NCBI GenBank assembly: GCA_964035545.1 | Contig: OZ037770.1 | Coordinates: 1,643,501 to 1,707,500, forward strand | Origin: Bugula neritina | Taxonomy: Eukaryota > Bryozoa > Gymnolaemata > Cheilostomatida > Bugulidae | Direction: 5' to 3' | DNA: 64,000 nt | In this document: piece by piece, positions 24,710-36,111 of the stretch | Numbering within the stretch: the stretch's first letter is position 1 | Layout of the letters: each line of letters begins with the position of its first letter | The notes under the pieces: generated by a model | Seen by the model: the letters and a program-made list of their open reading frames with translations, nothing else | Databases searched by the model: none | What the model was told of the DNA's origin: nothing | Program-made: the position numbers and the translations under genes

Positions 24710-25260
24710 AAATAAATTTTGTGACAGTCAAAAGTATGCTGATCTTTTTCGTATTTCAGTGCATCGGTGTCTTAGCTTAAGAGCTGAACCCAACAATTAT
24801 GATCTAAAGCTGTTTTTTACTAGAAAGTGATTTTACTGTCTTTCTGATTATTCTTGGTTTTTCAGCTTGATGAATTGAATAAATGGATTTGATTTCGGGT
24901 ATTATGTAATGGATGAAAGAAATTTTTCTTAAATTTGTACTGAGCAATTTTTGCACCCTTAATAACCCTGAAAACTTTCATTACTAGCATTTGTTTATGT
25001 TCATTTTTAGGAAATTAAAATGAAGACACAACTCACCGATGCTATCTCACTGTGCCTGCATGCAGTTTGTCTAAAAAGGTACTCCTATTAGCCGGCTCTT
25101 GCCCAATACCTGGTTGTCTCTGTAACTATTTTTTGCTCGCAGATGAGTTTTTTGAACTTGACATTTTATTGATTTTGAAAGTTATAGTGAGCTTTGAACT
25201 TGCTAGCATCGTTTTTAAAGACTTGCTGCAGTTTTTATCAACATTTTTTAAGTCAATGGT
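24710..25260. other. Intergenic DNA, no supported gene
   Basis: An open frame enters the pyrimidine tract at 25052-25480 but its second half is repeat-encoded. No other feature seen. Confidence 0.45.
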
Positions 25261-25267
25261 GTTAGTT

Positions 25268-25576
25268 TGGAAGCTCTCTCACTCCTCTCTCTGTCTCTTT
25301 CTCCCACACCTTCCACTCAACCTCTCTCTCTTTCTCCCCCTCTCTCCCACCCTCCCTCTCTCCCACCCTCCCTCTCTCTCACCCTCTGTCTCTCCCACCT
25401 TCTCTCTCTCCCACTCTCCGTCTCTCCCACCTTCTCTCTCTCCTAACCTTTCTCTCTTCCCTTTTCCACTATCTCTCTGACTCTCTCCTTTTCTCTCTTC
25501 TACCCCATCTCTCTTCCATCCTCTCTCCTTACCTTTCTCTCCCACCCCCCCCTCTCCCACTCTCTTTCTCTCTCTA
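25268..25576 (+). repeat. Polypyrimidine tract / CTCTCTCCCACC-type minisatellite
   Basis: About 310 bp almost wholly C and T on the plus strand, with occasional A and G, built from imperfect ctctctcccac-like units. Open frames across it on both strands (Ser/Leu/Pro-rich and Arg/Glu/Gly-rich) are consequences of composition. Such tracts can form triplex DNA. Confidence 0.8.
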
Positions 25577-25579
25577 GTT

Positions 25580-28500
25580 TGCATGGCTTTACCCAATTTT
25601 GGTTTATTTTTTTAATTTGTTTCAGAGTATCCAAAAGGAAAGCTAAAATGTATTTAATATATATTATACAAACTTGAGCTTTACATATAATATCAAATAA
25701 ATGCTGTGTTTTGTTAAAACAATGTTTGCAACTTTGTAGTATGTTCAAATTCATAATTTATTTGTAGAGTCACACAACAAGACACTACTCTGACACACTC
25801 ACAAGTTGCCACTGATCCAGCAGTATAGATGATTGTTTTCTCCACTGGCTATGCTGTCACGCTTTACTGTTGTGGTGTTTGAAACAAACCAATTGTTTGC
25901 CTACGCAGATTAGGGTGAGAAAAAAAGTGAGAAATGAAAGCAGTTTTTAATACCAACTACACTTAGTTTTTATTGAATGAAAAACAAAGTGAAATCATTG
26001 GTTATCAGTTAAATGACTAAATCATTGTTTATAAAGATGAAACACAAATAATCTTATAATATGCTAATGAAATTTGGCTTTCAAATAGCTTTTTTCTGTA
26101 TATTTGTTGAGGAAGTTTATCTTCAACAAAACTTCGTAGCTGTTGAATATGTGGAGAGTATTTTATATTGCCTAAATTTATAGAGTAAAAGGTTCTCATC
26201 AAACTTTTACAACTTAGCTCATCGACGGTTTAAAAGTGTGAGTCACCCTTCACACTAGAGTTTTATAAAGTTTTAATGAATGTGCAGTATTTTATAAAAT
26301 ATTGTGTGTCTCGTAAATTTAGCTATTTCTACCTTTTCAGTGAGATTGGAGTAAACACACCTCAAAATTCACATCTGGTATCACATTGATTTATCGCAAG
26401 TCAAAGTACACCTACTAACTCTTCCTTCCTTAATACCTGCTTGCTTTTGCACTTCTACTCATTTCATATACCTAACATTTCTCTTGCAGATGAATTACGT
26501 CTTTTAAGTTGTAAAAGCCTTAAATAGCACGAAATTAATGAGGTTTAAACCGTGGCCACACTAACTATTGATGTGTTTATTGATGGGTTAAATTACACGA
26601 AAATATTGTCTCTTTCTTTTTAGTTTCACCTAAAGTATTACATACTATTGATGGAGGCTTTGCTGAAGTTTTTGGGTGATGATTTGTCAATAATTTTCCA
26701 GAGAAGATGATGCCACGGTGGCTGGCATCATTATGCAGTTTCCAAATTTCTTTCGGCTTTGCTCTAGTGAAAATGTTGGAAAACAATCAACAAAAAGGTT
26801 TGTACCATAAACGAAGTTATTGTGTGCGTGTTGTCAAAGCATAAAGTGTGCTGGAAATTTTTAGGTTTCTGTTGAGATGCGTTTTTGCTTTTCCTGCATG
26901 AAAAAAGTTCCAGTTTCAGTTAATATCACTAGCGGAGTGCCCACCTATATTTTAAATCATATTGATGCATAAGTTCTTTTTGTAATATTAAAAGTATAAC
27001 TTGCTTAATTGCTATTCAATGCCCTTTGAAGTTTCCAACTGTAATTAATTAGTTGATTTGGCAGCATAGTATCGATGATTGATGAAGGCAGCCGATATAA
27101 TTATAAGCATAAATATCTATATCTACATGAAGATGTCATTCCCAATGATTGTTATTCTGAAATCAGCTGATTAAGTTATCACAAACTAAACATTTTGACC
27201 AGCGGCTTGCAATGCAACTCGGTGAAATTTCAGACCTAGATAAATTGAATTTCTTACTGAAAATCGTGAAGGTATTAAAGTTTAAAGTGAAAGTTTAAAG
27301 GGTCATCTCTCTGCGAATTCTAATAGCATGGTGCCAATTAGACTTGAAAAAATTTCAAGGCACTACAAAGCACTAAGCCCATTCTTACAAGTAGTTTCAA
27401 AGTGCACTGGAATTTCAGTTTACTTGTCATTGTATAGAATCCTGATCTACACTATATAGCATTCACTATTGCCTGCTTCTTCTAAGCATCTATAATGTAT
27501 TAACTACAGTTTGCTTTGAGAAGTGAATTTCTACTTGGTATTTTTTCCTTATCGTTCCGTTGTTTGCCAGTAGTCTTAATTTAATGGATTTTCCCTTTTC
27601 AAAAGTGGTTGTGACAATCAAAACACATCATGCAGCCTGCAACTACACAATCAGTCAGTAATTTCTTCCATTAAAGTAGCTCTTCTGGTTACTCTTGCTC
27701 ACCTAAAAGCCTGAGCCTCATTCAAATTGCAATTTTTTAGAGTTGTTAGTTTTTCATGCAGTCTTTCATTTTTTTTTTGTTAGGCACAAAATTAGTATTC
27801 ACTAGACCTAATCTTTCAACTGCATGTATGCCTATTGTTTGTTCATTAAAGAAAAACCTCTGCTGAATATTGAACTAATAATGAAATTAAATTCCCTAAA
27901 CTAAAAGTAGCAGTGTGATTTTGGTATTACAATTAGTTGTTAGCATAGAGTCAAGTTATTGACAGGAATTTTCAAATTGAAATGAATGAATTTCATTGTA
28001 AGTCAGCAAGATTTAGTCTAAGTAAACATAGCATTACATCGTGTTTTATTTAGCATTTGCAGAAGGCAACATATATTTTAAGGATTATTGTAAACTTAAA
28101 TGTAATTTTAAGTACTTTCCATGTTTGTTATTGTAGATGGTCTTGTTCTTTAGGATGGATGTGACAACTCCTTGTGTCAAGCTTAACTGATTGACTACTG
28201 AATCCCAATCATATGTTTTGCCAAAAAATGTGAAAATGGAGTGCATGTCTACTTTATTTGAGAAAATATTAAAAATACTTTTGAAACTTCATCTAGCCAA
28301 ACAATACAACAGTTTCATTTTATTAAAAAATATCATTTGCACAAAAATGTATTATGTAATCGAACAATTTCTAGAAAAAAAGTGCTTTCCTCCAGTTTTG
28401 CTAATGAACTACATTTTTCATTATATGCTTGTCTTTATAATTTTATTAATTGTTTTTTCTGGTGAGTCAATTAAAGTCAATTCAACCTAGAAAAGTCTGA

Positions 28501-28945
28501 ATTTCAGACTTAATTTCAAGCTAGAATATTCACATTTTTAGGTCTGCGTTTGCAAACATTGTTGTGTTACTTTACTTTTTATATTTTTTGAAATAAATAT
28601 CTTTTTAGCTTGTGCCTATTCATGATTAGAATAGTATAATAATATTTAACTTTTCTTCAATTTCAATAGATGAAAATGTTGATCAGTTGGAGTATTCAGT
28701 TTAGCTGAATTTTACTTGCTTCTGCGAAAACAATCTTTTGGAGTTGTCTGCCCTCTCTTTAGGTAATTTTTTGACCTATGGTCAACGCAATAATTATAAC
28801 TTTTTAAAGATGCTTGTGAACCTAACAATATAGCATAACTATCAAACCACATTATTCAATATCTGCATAAAATTTAGCCGATAAGCTGCCACCCAATGAG
28901 CTTGAAAAGATATTAGAATTCTAGCTCAGTGCTGCCATCAATGTA
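25580..28945. other. AT-rich intergenic DNA, no supported gene
   Basis: Small frames at 26577-26786 (-) and 28191-28490 (+) lack any domain, signal peptide or splice context. No repeats recognised. Confidence 0.4.
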
Positions 28946-28950
28946 GATAT

Positions 28951-29010
28951 TTATAATGATATAAAGCCAAAACTCATTATTTATAATGATATAAAGCCAA
29001 AACTCATTAT
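28951..29010. repeat. Exact 30-bp tandem duplication
   Basis: Positions 28951-28980 and 28981-29010 are identical (unit begins ttataatgatataaagcc). The exact identity suggests a recent duplication. Confidence 0.9.
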
Positions 29011-30045
29011 TGCATGAAATTATCTAACCATTCCTGACAAAGAATCGAGATAATAACTCCAAAGTTGGTCAGTTGAAACCACAGCAATAATACTTTAATC
29101 CTTATAATTGTCAGGTTTAATTTTATACCAAGCCCCAATAAGTACATATAACTATGACAACACAGCCTAAGCACCTCCAATGCAAGAAATTTAGTATTGT
29201 GGTGCTGCAAATCCTCCAGTTACAAAAGAGTAGAGCTTTCATGATTATTGGTCTACCATAATGTTTATTTAGTTTTAAGGACTAGCATAAATGCTATTAT
29301 ATGAGGGAGGTATTTGAAAAGCTTCCAACTCCATCTTCAACTAAGGGCTATTATAATTATGCCGATAAACGAGATACTACACTCAGACTGCCCTGTTATA
29401 GTACTATGATTGGCTACTGCAAAATTTTTGCCGATAGACAACATTTAATTATGATGTAATGTATCTCGTATTGGTACATAAGTGTTATGTCTGAGGACGA
29501 GATACTGTGAAATTATGCCCTGTTTTCAAAGCATACTCTGTTTACAACTACACATCTATTTCAACAACATCTACAGTCTTTTTTCTTAATGTTCCCTTAT
29601 TTAATCCCGTGTTACGCTGATGAACATTTTTGTAATGAATGTAAATATGTTGTAAATAAAAGTGGCTTTTATGTAAGGTCACTACTTCAAGTGCCATTAG
29701 CCTTTTTTAATGATTTTGATAATTTAAAAAAAAATTGTTTTAAAAATCAATATGTAAAATATAATTGCATTAGATGAAAACAAGTTATTACAAAACTTAA
29801 AGTCATTTATTTGCAAAATTTTGCTATCTTTTTGTAGCAAGACCTTGCTAAAGTTATATAAGTTTTTTAACATGTTATCGCGTATTACAGCGGTGTTTTG
29901 TTATAATTGAGCCGTGACTATATATTAAGATTAATGTAAATCTTCATTCTTATATCAGCCATCAAAAACATTCTGTAAAAAACACCTTTTTTTATATAAT
30001 CACACAATTTCTTGTAACTTAGGCAAATCAATCGTGAAGTTTTAA
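29011..30045. other. AT-rich intergenic DNA, no supported gene
   Basis: A 62-codon frame at 29589-29777 (+) has three clustered cysteines near its start but no convincing splice border; left uncalled. Confidence 0.4.
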
Positions 30046-30050
30046 ATAAA

Positions 30051-30056
30051 TTTATT
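30051..30056 (-). promoter_or_regulatory. AATAAA polyadenylation signal (minus strand)
   Basis: Lies about 70 bp past the stop codon of the minus-strand knottin-like exon at 30127-30224. Confidence 0.4.
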
Positions 30057-30126
30057 AGAGTGAATAGTTACTTATCATTAGCTATTCAAAAACAAATCAA
30101 ACTATTGACTCATTACAAAAAATTTA

Positions 30127-30224
30127 TCAAGGTCTGCACAGAGGATGACCCACAAAGTGGGCAATGTACCGATCCATTACACAGCTAAGATTGCCGCAAC
30201 AGTCTTCGTCAACTTTGCATTGTT
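30127..30224 (-). CDS. Knottin-like cysteine-rich peptide, terminal exon (paralogue A)
   Basis: On the minus strand a pyrimidine-rich stretch ending in TTTAG precedes a 98-base phase-1 exon that ends at TGA (30127-30129). It encodes Cys-x5-CysCys-x4-Cys, then a 14-residue segment and one more Cys three residues before the end, five cysteines in all. The plus-strand exon 34107-34204 is the same length and phase with the same cysteines and an almost identical 3' half. AATAAA follows. The upstream exons on this strand were not found; a Penelope-like element with a long (TA)n run occupies the DNA immediately upstream and may sit in the intron or have broken the gene. Confidence 0.65.
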
Positions 30225-30344
30225 CTAAAGAAAACATATACTCAACCGTTTTACATAATATCAACTTGAAATAAGTATTTTGAATGTAAATAAATTGTTG
30301 TTTAGGCTATTGCTTTGAAACGAACAGTATATATGTATGCATAT

Positions 30345-30612
<268 letters not shown>

Positions 30613-30727
30613 AGTTTCTATAATTAAAAATGAATCAAAAGAACTCAATATTTCGAAAAATAGAGTATTTATATTTGGTACTAATACAATTCTGGATATA
30701 AAAATAAACTTAGATCTTCATTCTATT

Positions 30728-30772
30728 GACTACAATATTGTTTCACGTAGTGCGAGCTACGATCATCAGGTC
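30728..30772 (-). ncRNA. Hammerhead-ribozyme-like motif, family-1 Penelope copy A
   Basis: On the minus strand: CTGATGA (30763-30769), a stem-II hairpin of five perfect pairs (CGTAG/CTACG) with a six-base loop, GAAA (30741-30744), a short self-complementary stem III (acaatattgt) giving the UA cleavage position, and GUC pairing with the GAC just before the core. This matches the hammerhead order CUGANGA - stem II - GAAA - stem III - UH. Stem I is only three clear pairs, and the stem-II base is a U·U mismatch, so activity is uncertain. Confidence 0.55.
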
Positions 30773-30910
30773 GTTGTGTGTACGCTTGAGTGATTTTGTT
30801 TTGAAATTAGTATTGTTAGTGTATTACTACGCTGGAATGTTTCAACTAGCGTCTGTTAAGTGCGCAAGTAAAAATTTGCGTTTATGTCTACACGTGGTGG
30901 AAAGCTCTTT

Positions 30911-31375
30911 TCATTTGTTGGGGGAAAATAATTCCGGTTGTTTTAAAATTATATACTTCTCATAGTTGCATAAGTTACATTTATTGGTTAGGTTTGAGCA
31001 TGATTTGCAAATTTTTAAAATATTCCATTTTAAGCTGAATTTCGTGTTGTTGTCTTTTAAATTCCAGATGTGTCTGCTGAGTTGCGTGCTGTTGGCTTTA
31101 TCTGCATGTGGGAAAGAGGCTTTGTGGTTATTGAATTTGGTTTTGAAGGTAGTCGAACAGAGTCCTATGTATGAATGGCTAGAATTATTGTCATGTCTTG
31201 TTACAGTTGCTTGGTATATTACGTCTTTGTATAAGCATTTACCATTTAATGGACAGTGGGAAGGTTGTTTGCAGTTACATTGTGTGTCATTTAGTTTAGT
31301 AGCGGTAGTAGGGGTGTGTGCGGTTTTAAGTTTGTGATGGTTCGAGCCATCAATAATATTTTTTATGTTGGGCAT
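30911..31375 (-). pseudogene. Penelope family-1 GIY-YIG endonuclease region, copy A
   Basis: A 154-codon open segment. Residues about 33-47 form a Cys cluster (Cys-x-Cys-x5-Cys-x5-Cys), followed by the GIY-like VIYQATV (about 52-58) and YIG (about 69-71), and then an Asn-His-Lys segment and a second Cys pair, the layout of the Penelope endonuclease linker and domain. Compared with the 40158-40691 copy the last ~25 residues are lost to a frameshift. It would nick DNA for target-primed reverse transcription if intact; this copy is broken. Confidence 0.7.
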
Positions 31376-31839
31376 GCATGAATAGCTAAATTTTATGGTT
31401 TTTCTATTGAAAATTTTACTTAGTTGGTTGGATGGTGGAAAGCATTTGTCGATGATTTGAAGAAATTTCTTCCCTATTTTGGTTTTTACTGTTGAACTAA
31501 AAGGTGGGTTGTACCATAATATGTTTCTATTTCTATTTTAATTATTGTTGTTGGGTTTAGGTGTTAGGTTATATTTTAATTTATAGTCATATCCACTGTT
31601 TGATTATAGTGCTTCTTGATACGGTTGTATGGTGGTATTAAACTTTTCTTCATTGAAGGATAGTGAGCTAAGTCTTTTGTTTATATTTTCTGGTATGTTT
31701 TTCAATACTGCAGGTGGGTGGTCGCTTTGTTTGTGAACGTAAGGAGATAGTGTTTCCAGGTTTTGTATAGGGTTTATAGGATTGGTTAGTCAAGTTGAAT
31801 GTTACATTTTTTTACAATTTAGATAACAATCAACTCTAA

Positions 31840-33050
31840 AGAGCAGATGCTTTGCAATAATCTTATTAACCATATATACTTGTGATTAGAATCTACAGAT
31901 AATTAAAAGTTGTTGTTTTTCATGCTCTTATGTGATTGAAGCAATTAGTTGAATTGTATTCACCAAGACGAAATGCAGCCAGCAGATGTCTTTCTGACAT
32001 GCTTTTTCAAGCTGCATATAGTTTTAGATAAATCGAATATGCATTATAGTTAATTTGTGTCTATAGTGAGAGTTTTTGATATACTATTTAGTGCTGACAT
32101 GCTTTTTAAGCTATGGTGAAAATATTGTTTGGTAGAACTCACCAAATTTTGCTCCATAGATTGAACTGACTACAAGTGTAAGTATAAAGAGTGACAACAT
32201 ATTGAGGTTGTTTATTTTGGTGGCAGGTCCTTGACAAGTGCTTGGCCGGTGCTTGGCAGGTGCTTGGTGAGTCCTTGCGCGTTGTTTTCTGTATATTATG
32301 TTATCTCAATAAACTGCACAAATATCAAACCCATTTCATTTATATGCCATGCCACGGATCAGTTTTAGTTGACCAATCACCATGCAGTGAACATATTTAC
32401 ATCAACTTCCTGTTTGTGCTTTCATAAAACAATAATGTTACATAGCTCACACACATTACATGTAGAGATTCCTTACCAGCTACGACTATCAATGCATTTT
32501 AGATACAGGTTTGGTGAATAAACCTCTTGATATTCATACAGCAAAAATTGTTTACTATGCCAATAGGGAAGAATAAAAAACAAATATATTGTTACTTTGA
32601 AAGGGTAGTAATTCATTTTGTGTTACAAAAGAATTTACTTCAAACTTTTTCAAAAGTTAGGTCAATAAAATGTTTGAATTTTTATACAGAAGGGTTGCAG
32701 CTATCACATAATGAATTGGTATCGTTTAAAACTTGTAGATTCAATTTTAATCATCTTTCATTAATAATATAGTAATTTTCTATAATTTTTCTAACAATTG
32801 ATGAAATTTTGTAGTATATATCATATGGGCATAACATCCAAAGACCTTTTAGTTTATAAAAATTATCCCTTTTAGAAGTTATGAAACTATACTTTTACAT
32901 GTTTTATTTTTCCAAGTTTAAAACTTGTTGCTTAGTGTTATTGATAAAAATTATAAAATTGACTTGAAGTTTGCCAAAAACACGATTCACACTTGTTATA
33001 GACTCAATATTGATTTTAAATTCTATTTGGTGAAAATATTTGGGTTTTTT
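31840..33050. other. AT-rich DNA between Penelope copy A and the 33-34 kb knottin exons
   Basis: Possible intron or upstream region of the knottin gene at 33-34 kb. Near 32226-32275 a ~11-bp unit ending in gtgcttg is repeated about four times. No signal-peptide exon could be assigned. Confidence 0.4.
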
Positions 33051-33056
33051 TTTTAG

Positions 33057-33146
33057 CATATTTGTGCCCAACATGTATCAGCCACATTAAAATCAACATA
33101 GTGTACCTAACACTTTGTTGTGTGGATAATTCAAATATTCTAAAAG
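33057..33146 (+). CDS. Candidate internal exon of cysteine-rich peptide gene
   Basis: A long T-run ending in TTTTAG (33051-33056) is followed by 90 open bases and a good donor, G|GTATGT (33147). Length is a multiple of three and both borders are phase 1, matching the other knottin-like exons. The encoded 30 residues carry Cys-x2-Cys and then CysCys about 14 residues later. It lies 960 bp upstream of the terminal exon 34107-34204 on the same strand and splices to it in frame. I infer it is the preceding exon of that gene; a chance frame cannot be excluded without transcripts. Confidence 0.4.
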
Positions 33147-33634
33147 GTATGTTCTATTTTTATAAGTAGAAAAGCTATAAACTAAATTTATTCAAATCTT
33201 TTTTATCAAATCTTAGAGCAAATGTGCAATTTTGTTTTTGTCTGAATGTGTTATTTTGGGCCATTTTTATCTGCAAATGGAGACAATTAGTGACTAATTA
33301 CTTTATTGTAAACCTAAAGATTAATCTCAAGATTACAAATAATTTGATACATATACTGAAAAAATCAGTAAGTAGGTTTACAGAAAATATTTTAAAAATA
33401 AAGTTTTTGAAAACACAACAATGAATGATTATAATCAAATACTTCTGTTTTTATTCATAGCATTTTGTTTACAAAAGCTTATATCTAGATAACATAGATA
33501 TTAAATAAATTTATTTTCTTGCAAATGTTTCATAGCTTAAAGAGAATTAAAACAATCAATGTATTAGCATGGGTATTGTTGTCATACTAGTTTCAAGATG
33601 AGATTTTTATATAAATTGCAAGAGTGTATAAGGT

Positions 33635-33672
33635 AGATATAGCTTATATATGTACATTTATAAGCTATATCT
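33635..33672. repeat. 14-bp perfect hairpin
   Basis: Arms 33635-33648 (agatatagcttata) and 33659-33672 are exact reverse complements around a 10-base loop. It lies in the putative intron between the exons at 33057 and 34107. Confidence 0.7.
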
Positions 33673-34106
33673 ATATAGAGGTTTATGTAATAACTTAGAA
33701 AGTTTTAAACTCTTGCTTCTTTAAAAAAAAACTGTTAGGTATTTTAATAACAGAATACTACTAATATTTTTCCTAAATCATTCAACAAAGAGTGTGAGCA
33801 CAATGCTCAATAACAACCATACCACAATTTTATGCATCCATTTATACACAAACTCATTTTGATGAAGTGCTATAATACAATGTATATTTCTAATTTTTTC
33901 TTCATTTGGTCTCCAGTGAAGGCCAACTTGATCACTGCACTGTGCATTTTAACCACTCAGACAAACTGCAAAGACTGAGTTATAGTTTCACTTGAAATTA
34001 CTTGTTAATTTCAGGACAAAAAGTTGAACACAATTTTATTTACTTTAAAAGTATATATTCATTTCAAGTTGGTATTTGTGAAATGGTTGCGTCTATGTTT
34101 TGCTAG

Positions 34107-34204
34107 AGCAATGCAAAGTTAAAGATCATTGTTGTAGGAATCTCAGCTGCGTGATGGATCGGTACATTGCACACTTTGTGGGTCATCCTCTGTGCAGACC
34201 TTGA
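34107..34204 (+). CDS. Knottin-like cysteine-rich peptide, terminal exon (paralogue B)
   Basis: An acceptor ending GCTAG (34102-34106) precedes a 98-base phase-1 exon with TGA at 34202-34204. It has Cys-x5-CysCys-x4-Cys and a final Cys near the C-terminus. It is the inverted paralogue of 30127-30224: in the region after the fourth Cys the two differ only at silent positions, while the residues between the first cysteines differ by charge-changing substitutions. AATAAA lies at 34272-34277. Probable role is a secreted disulfide-rich peptide; the target is unknown. Confidence 0.65.
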
Positions 34205-34271
34205 ACCTTTCATCATATTTCATTAGTTTATTTGTTTTTGAAGAGCCTATGCTTAGTATATTTACTCATCC

Positions 34272-34277
34272 AATAAA
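34272..34277 (+). promoter_or_regulatory. AATAAA polyadenylation signal
   Basis: Positioned about 70 bp after the stop of the exon at 34107-34204, the same spacing as in the inverted paralogue. Confidence 0.45.
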
Positions 34278-34422
34278 ACTCTGTCTTACATATTGTCTTA
34301 TTAAAACATCTATTTGAAAGTATTAGAGCCGTTGGAGAAAACTAATGGAAATTTAAGTTATAATCACTAGGAGCCTATATTCATGACATATTTAATTTTA
34401 TTACAGTTATATTCATGTACAG

Positions 34423-34481
34423 AGCACGGATTTAGAAAACAAAAAGTCTGCCGTAAAGAAAAAGACTGTAAACGTTGGTAG
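34423..34481 (+). CDS. Possible further cysteine-rich terminal exon
   Basis: Downstream of the 34.1-kb exon's polyadenylation signal, an acceptor TGTACAG (34416-34422) is followed by a phase-1 frame ending at TAG (34479-34481), with Cys-x6-Cys and a very basic sequence ending Lys-Arg-Trp. An alternative acceptor at 34401-34406 would begin at 34407 in phase 0 and add a third Cys. AATAAA lies at 34538-34543. It could be an alternative last exon of the 34.1-kb gene or the end of a second gene. The spacing departs from the CysCys pattern, so confidence is lower. Confidence 0.35.
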
Positions 34482-34489
34482 AACTATAT

Positions 34490-35845
34490 GACTACATATG
34501 TTCATAGATAAATTGGTATACTTTGCAAACTATTTGTAATAAAATGTTTTGATTTAATTGAACGCAATCATGGAGAGGTAACTTATATGTTGTCCTAAGG
34601 AAGCATGCATTATATCATTTGATACTATAATATTTCATCTTTTATTATTGCTTTGTGCTGAAGTCTATTGCATTGTAATAAACTTATTATTGCAATATGG
34701 TGATGTTATTATATTATTAAAGTTGTTGATTATATTCTATTATATAAAATCTTTACTCAAAGTGCATGCAGCATGAAGCCCAACTCCTGTAGTCTGCATA
34801 GCTTGCATCAGTACAGATATTATAGGATTGTTGATGAATATGTTCTCTTGCGCACAGAACATGTTGGTTGGTCGAGTAGCACAAAGAGAGTGAAACGAGT
34901 ATATAATCTCTAAAAGTTTTTTCTAGCTTTTTTCTAAAACCTTTATTAGAATTGTCGCTGAAAGCTTGTGTAGTAACATTGCAGTTGTAGATCTGTTTCA
35001 GTATAGAATGCATTTAGTAGAATGTTGACAACTAGAGAATTAAAACCTCTAATCAGAGAATGATATAAAAGATCATAATTTTGTTGTTAAATGGGAAAGA
35101 TATTATACACTTATTGCAAGAAAGTATAAATATTTATACAACTTTGGTAATTACAAATTAATTAGTTGTAATCTGAAAACTCAAAAACAATTATAAGTAA
35201 AAGAGTAAAATTTAGGTAATTGTGAAGGTTCAGACATAATTATCCATACTATGGTGCTTCAGGGCAATATTTTCACCATGCTTATCTGGCCAAAATTTTC
35301 CATGACAGTTACACCAAGTGAGATAATCTACATCTAATAAAGACTTTATAACATAATATATTGCTTTTATAATAGCCATTTTTGTTGCAATGCATTCAAA
35401 ATCTTAAGAGGCTGTGCATGGACTCTAAAACTATAATGTAATAGCAAAAATAGTCAATTACAGTCGCGTGATTAGCAAAATTCTAGTACATTCTCATCAT
35501 AATCATTCAAATGGTTTTCACTAATGGTCAAGTCAATTGTATGCAGTTATTTTGTGTAAAAATTTACAATTGTTATGGAAGTGGTTCCCGGGCCTTGTAA
35601 ACTTCTAAATAAAACTACTTATAAAAGGAGAATTATACAAATTTAGCCAATATTTCTTATTTCAAGCAGATTATAGGTTCTTAAGTTTAGCAAAAAAATA
35701 CAAACTAGTACATATATAAGCTTAGTTATTACGATAATGTGCTGATGAAAAATGACAAGCAAACTTATTTTTTCTCCTCTCAGCATGCACTGCTCACAAA
35801 ATACAGCATGACCAACTTTTATGCCGTTATGCAAGATTTATCAAC
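34490..35845. other. AT-rich intergenic DNA, no supported gene
   Basis: A minus-strand frame at 34753-35013 ends with a CysCys pair but lacks a clear acceptor; not called. Nothing else evident. Confidence 0.4.
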
Positions 35846-35849
35846 ATGC

Positions 35850-35922
35850 ACTAAAGTGTCTTGTAACCCGCCACCCGCGCAGGACCATGGCGGTGAGAGG
35901 TGACCACTAAAGTGTCTTGTAA
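35850..35922. mobile_element. 39-bp GC-rich insert between perfect 17-bp direct repeats, copy 2
   Basis: The direct repeat actaaagtgtcttgtaa occurs at 35850-35866 and 35906-35922 with no mismatch. The 39 bp between (35867-35905) is the reverse complement of the core at 24646-24683, with about five differences. This copy carries an unrelated target duplication, so it inserted independently. The perfect flanks suggest it is the younger of the two. Confidence 0.75.
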
Positions 35923-36013
35923 GCTTACTTAGATTAGAGTTCATCATAACAAAATTTAAAAATCATGTGAAGTCAAAAGTTAAAGGAAGTAGGTAATTTA
36001 TACGTCAGCATAA

Positions 36014-36019
36014 TTTATT
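36014..36019 (-). promoter_or_regulatory. AATAAA polyadenylation signal (minus strand)
   Basis: Lies about 95 bp past the stop of the minus-strand eight-cysteine exon at 36112-36239. Confidence 0.35.
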
Positions 36020-36111
36020 GTTCAAATAATTACATTATTAGCTATAAATCTAAGCAAAGCTGCACTTCATGTTATAAATTAGACTTTAAAGAAACAGCTA
36101 GAGTATTCAGT

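Larger units (their letters stand above)
30613..31806 (-). mobile_element. Penelope-like retroelement, family 1, copy A (5'-truncated)
   Basis: Minus-strand remnant. Its 5' end (about 31806) starts within the last RT motif (readable in the 39.7-kb copy as FLDVTF), continues through the RT-endonuclease linker, then a GIY-YIG endonuclease region (30911-31375), and ends with a hammerhead-like motif (30728-30772) next to (TA)n. The RT core is absent, as in the 39.7-40.9-kb copy. Frameshifts break the linker. Penelope-like elements are known to pair RT with a GIY-YIG nuclease and to carry hammerhead motifs. Confidence 0.75.

Noticed and set aside
25052-25480. 142-codon frame with hydrophobic start
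   Set aside because: Its second half is the translated pyrimidine tract and the first half has no domain or splice support.
28191-28490. 99-codon frame with a hydrophobic C-terminus
   Set aside because: Composition matches AT-rich background; no domain or splice context.
29589-29777. 62-codon frame with three early cysteines as a peptide gene
   Set aside because: No signal peptide, no paired exon, Lys/Asn/Phe-rich tail typical of AT-rich noise.
30966-31337. Plus-strand frame of 123 codons
   Set aside because: Antisense to the Penelope family-1 endonuclease; the equivalent shadow occurs at 40316-40567.
34753-35013. Minus-strand 86-codon frame with six cysteines ending near a CysCys pair
   Set aside because: Tempting beside the knottin exons, but there is no clear acceptor, no signal peptide and the spacing matches nothing else here.
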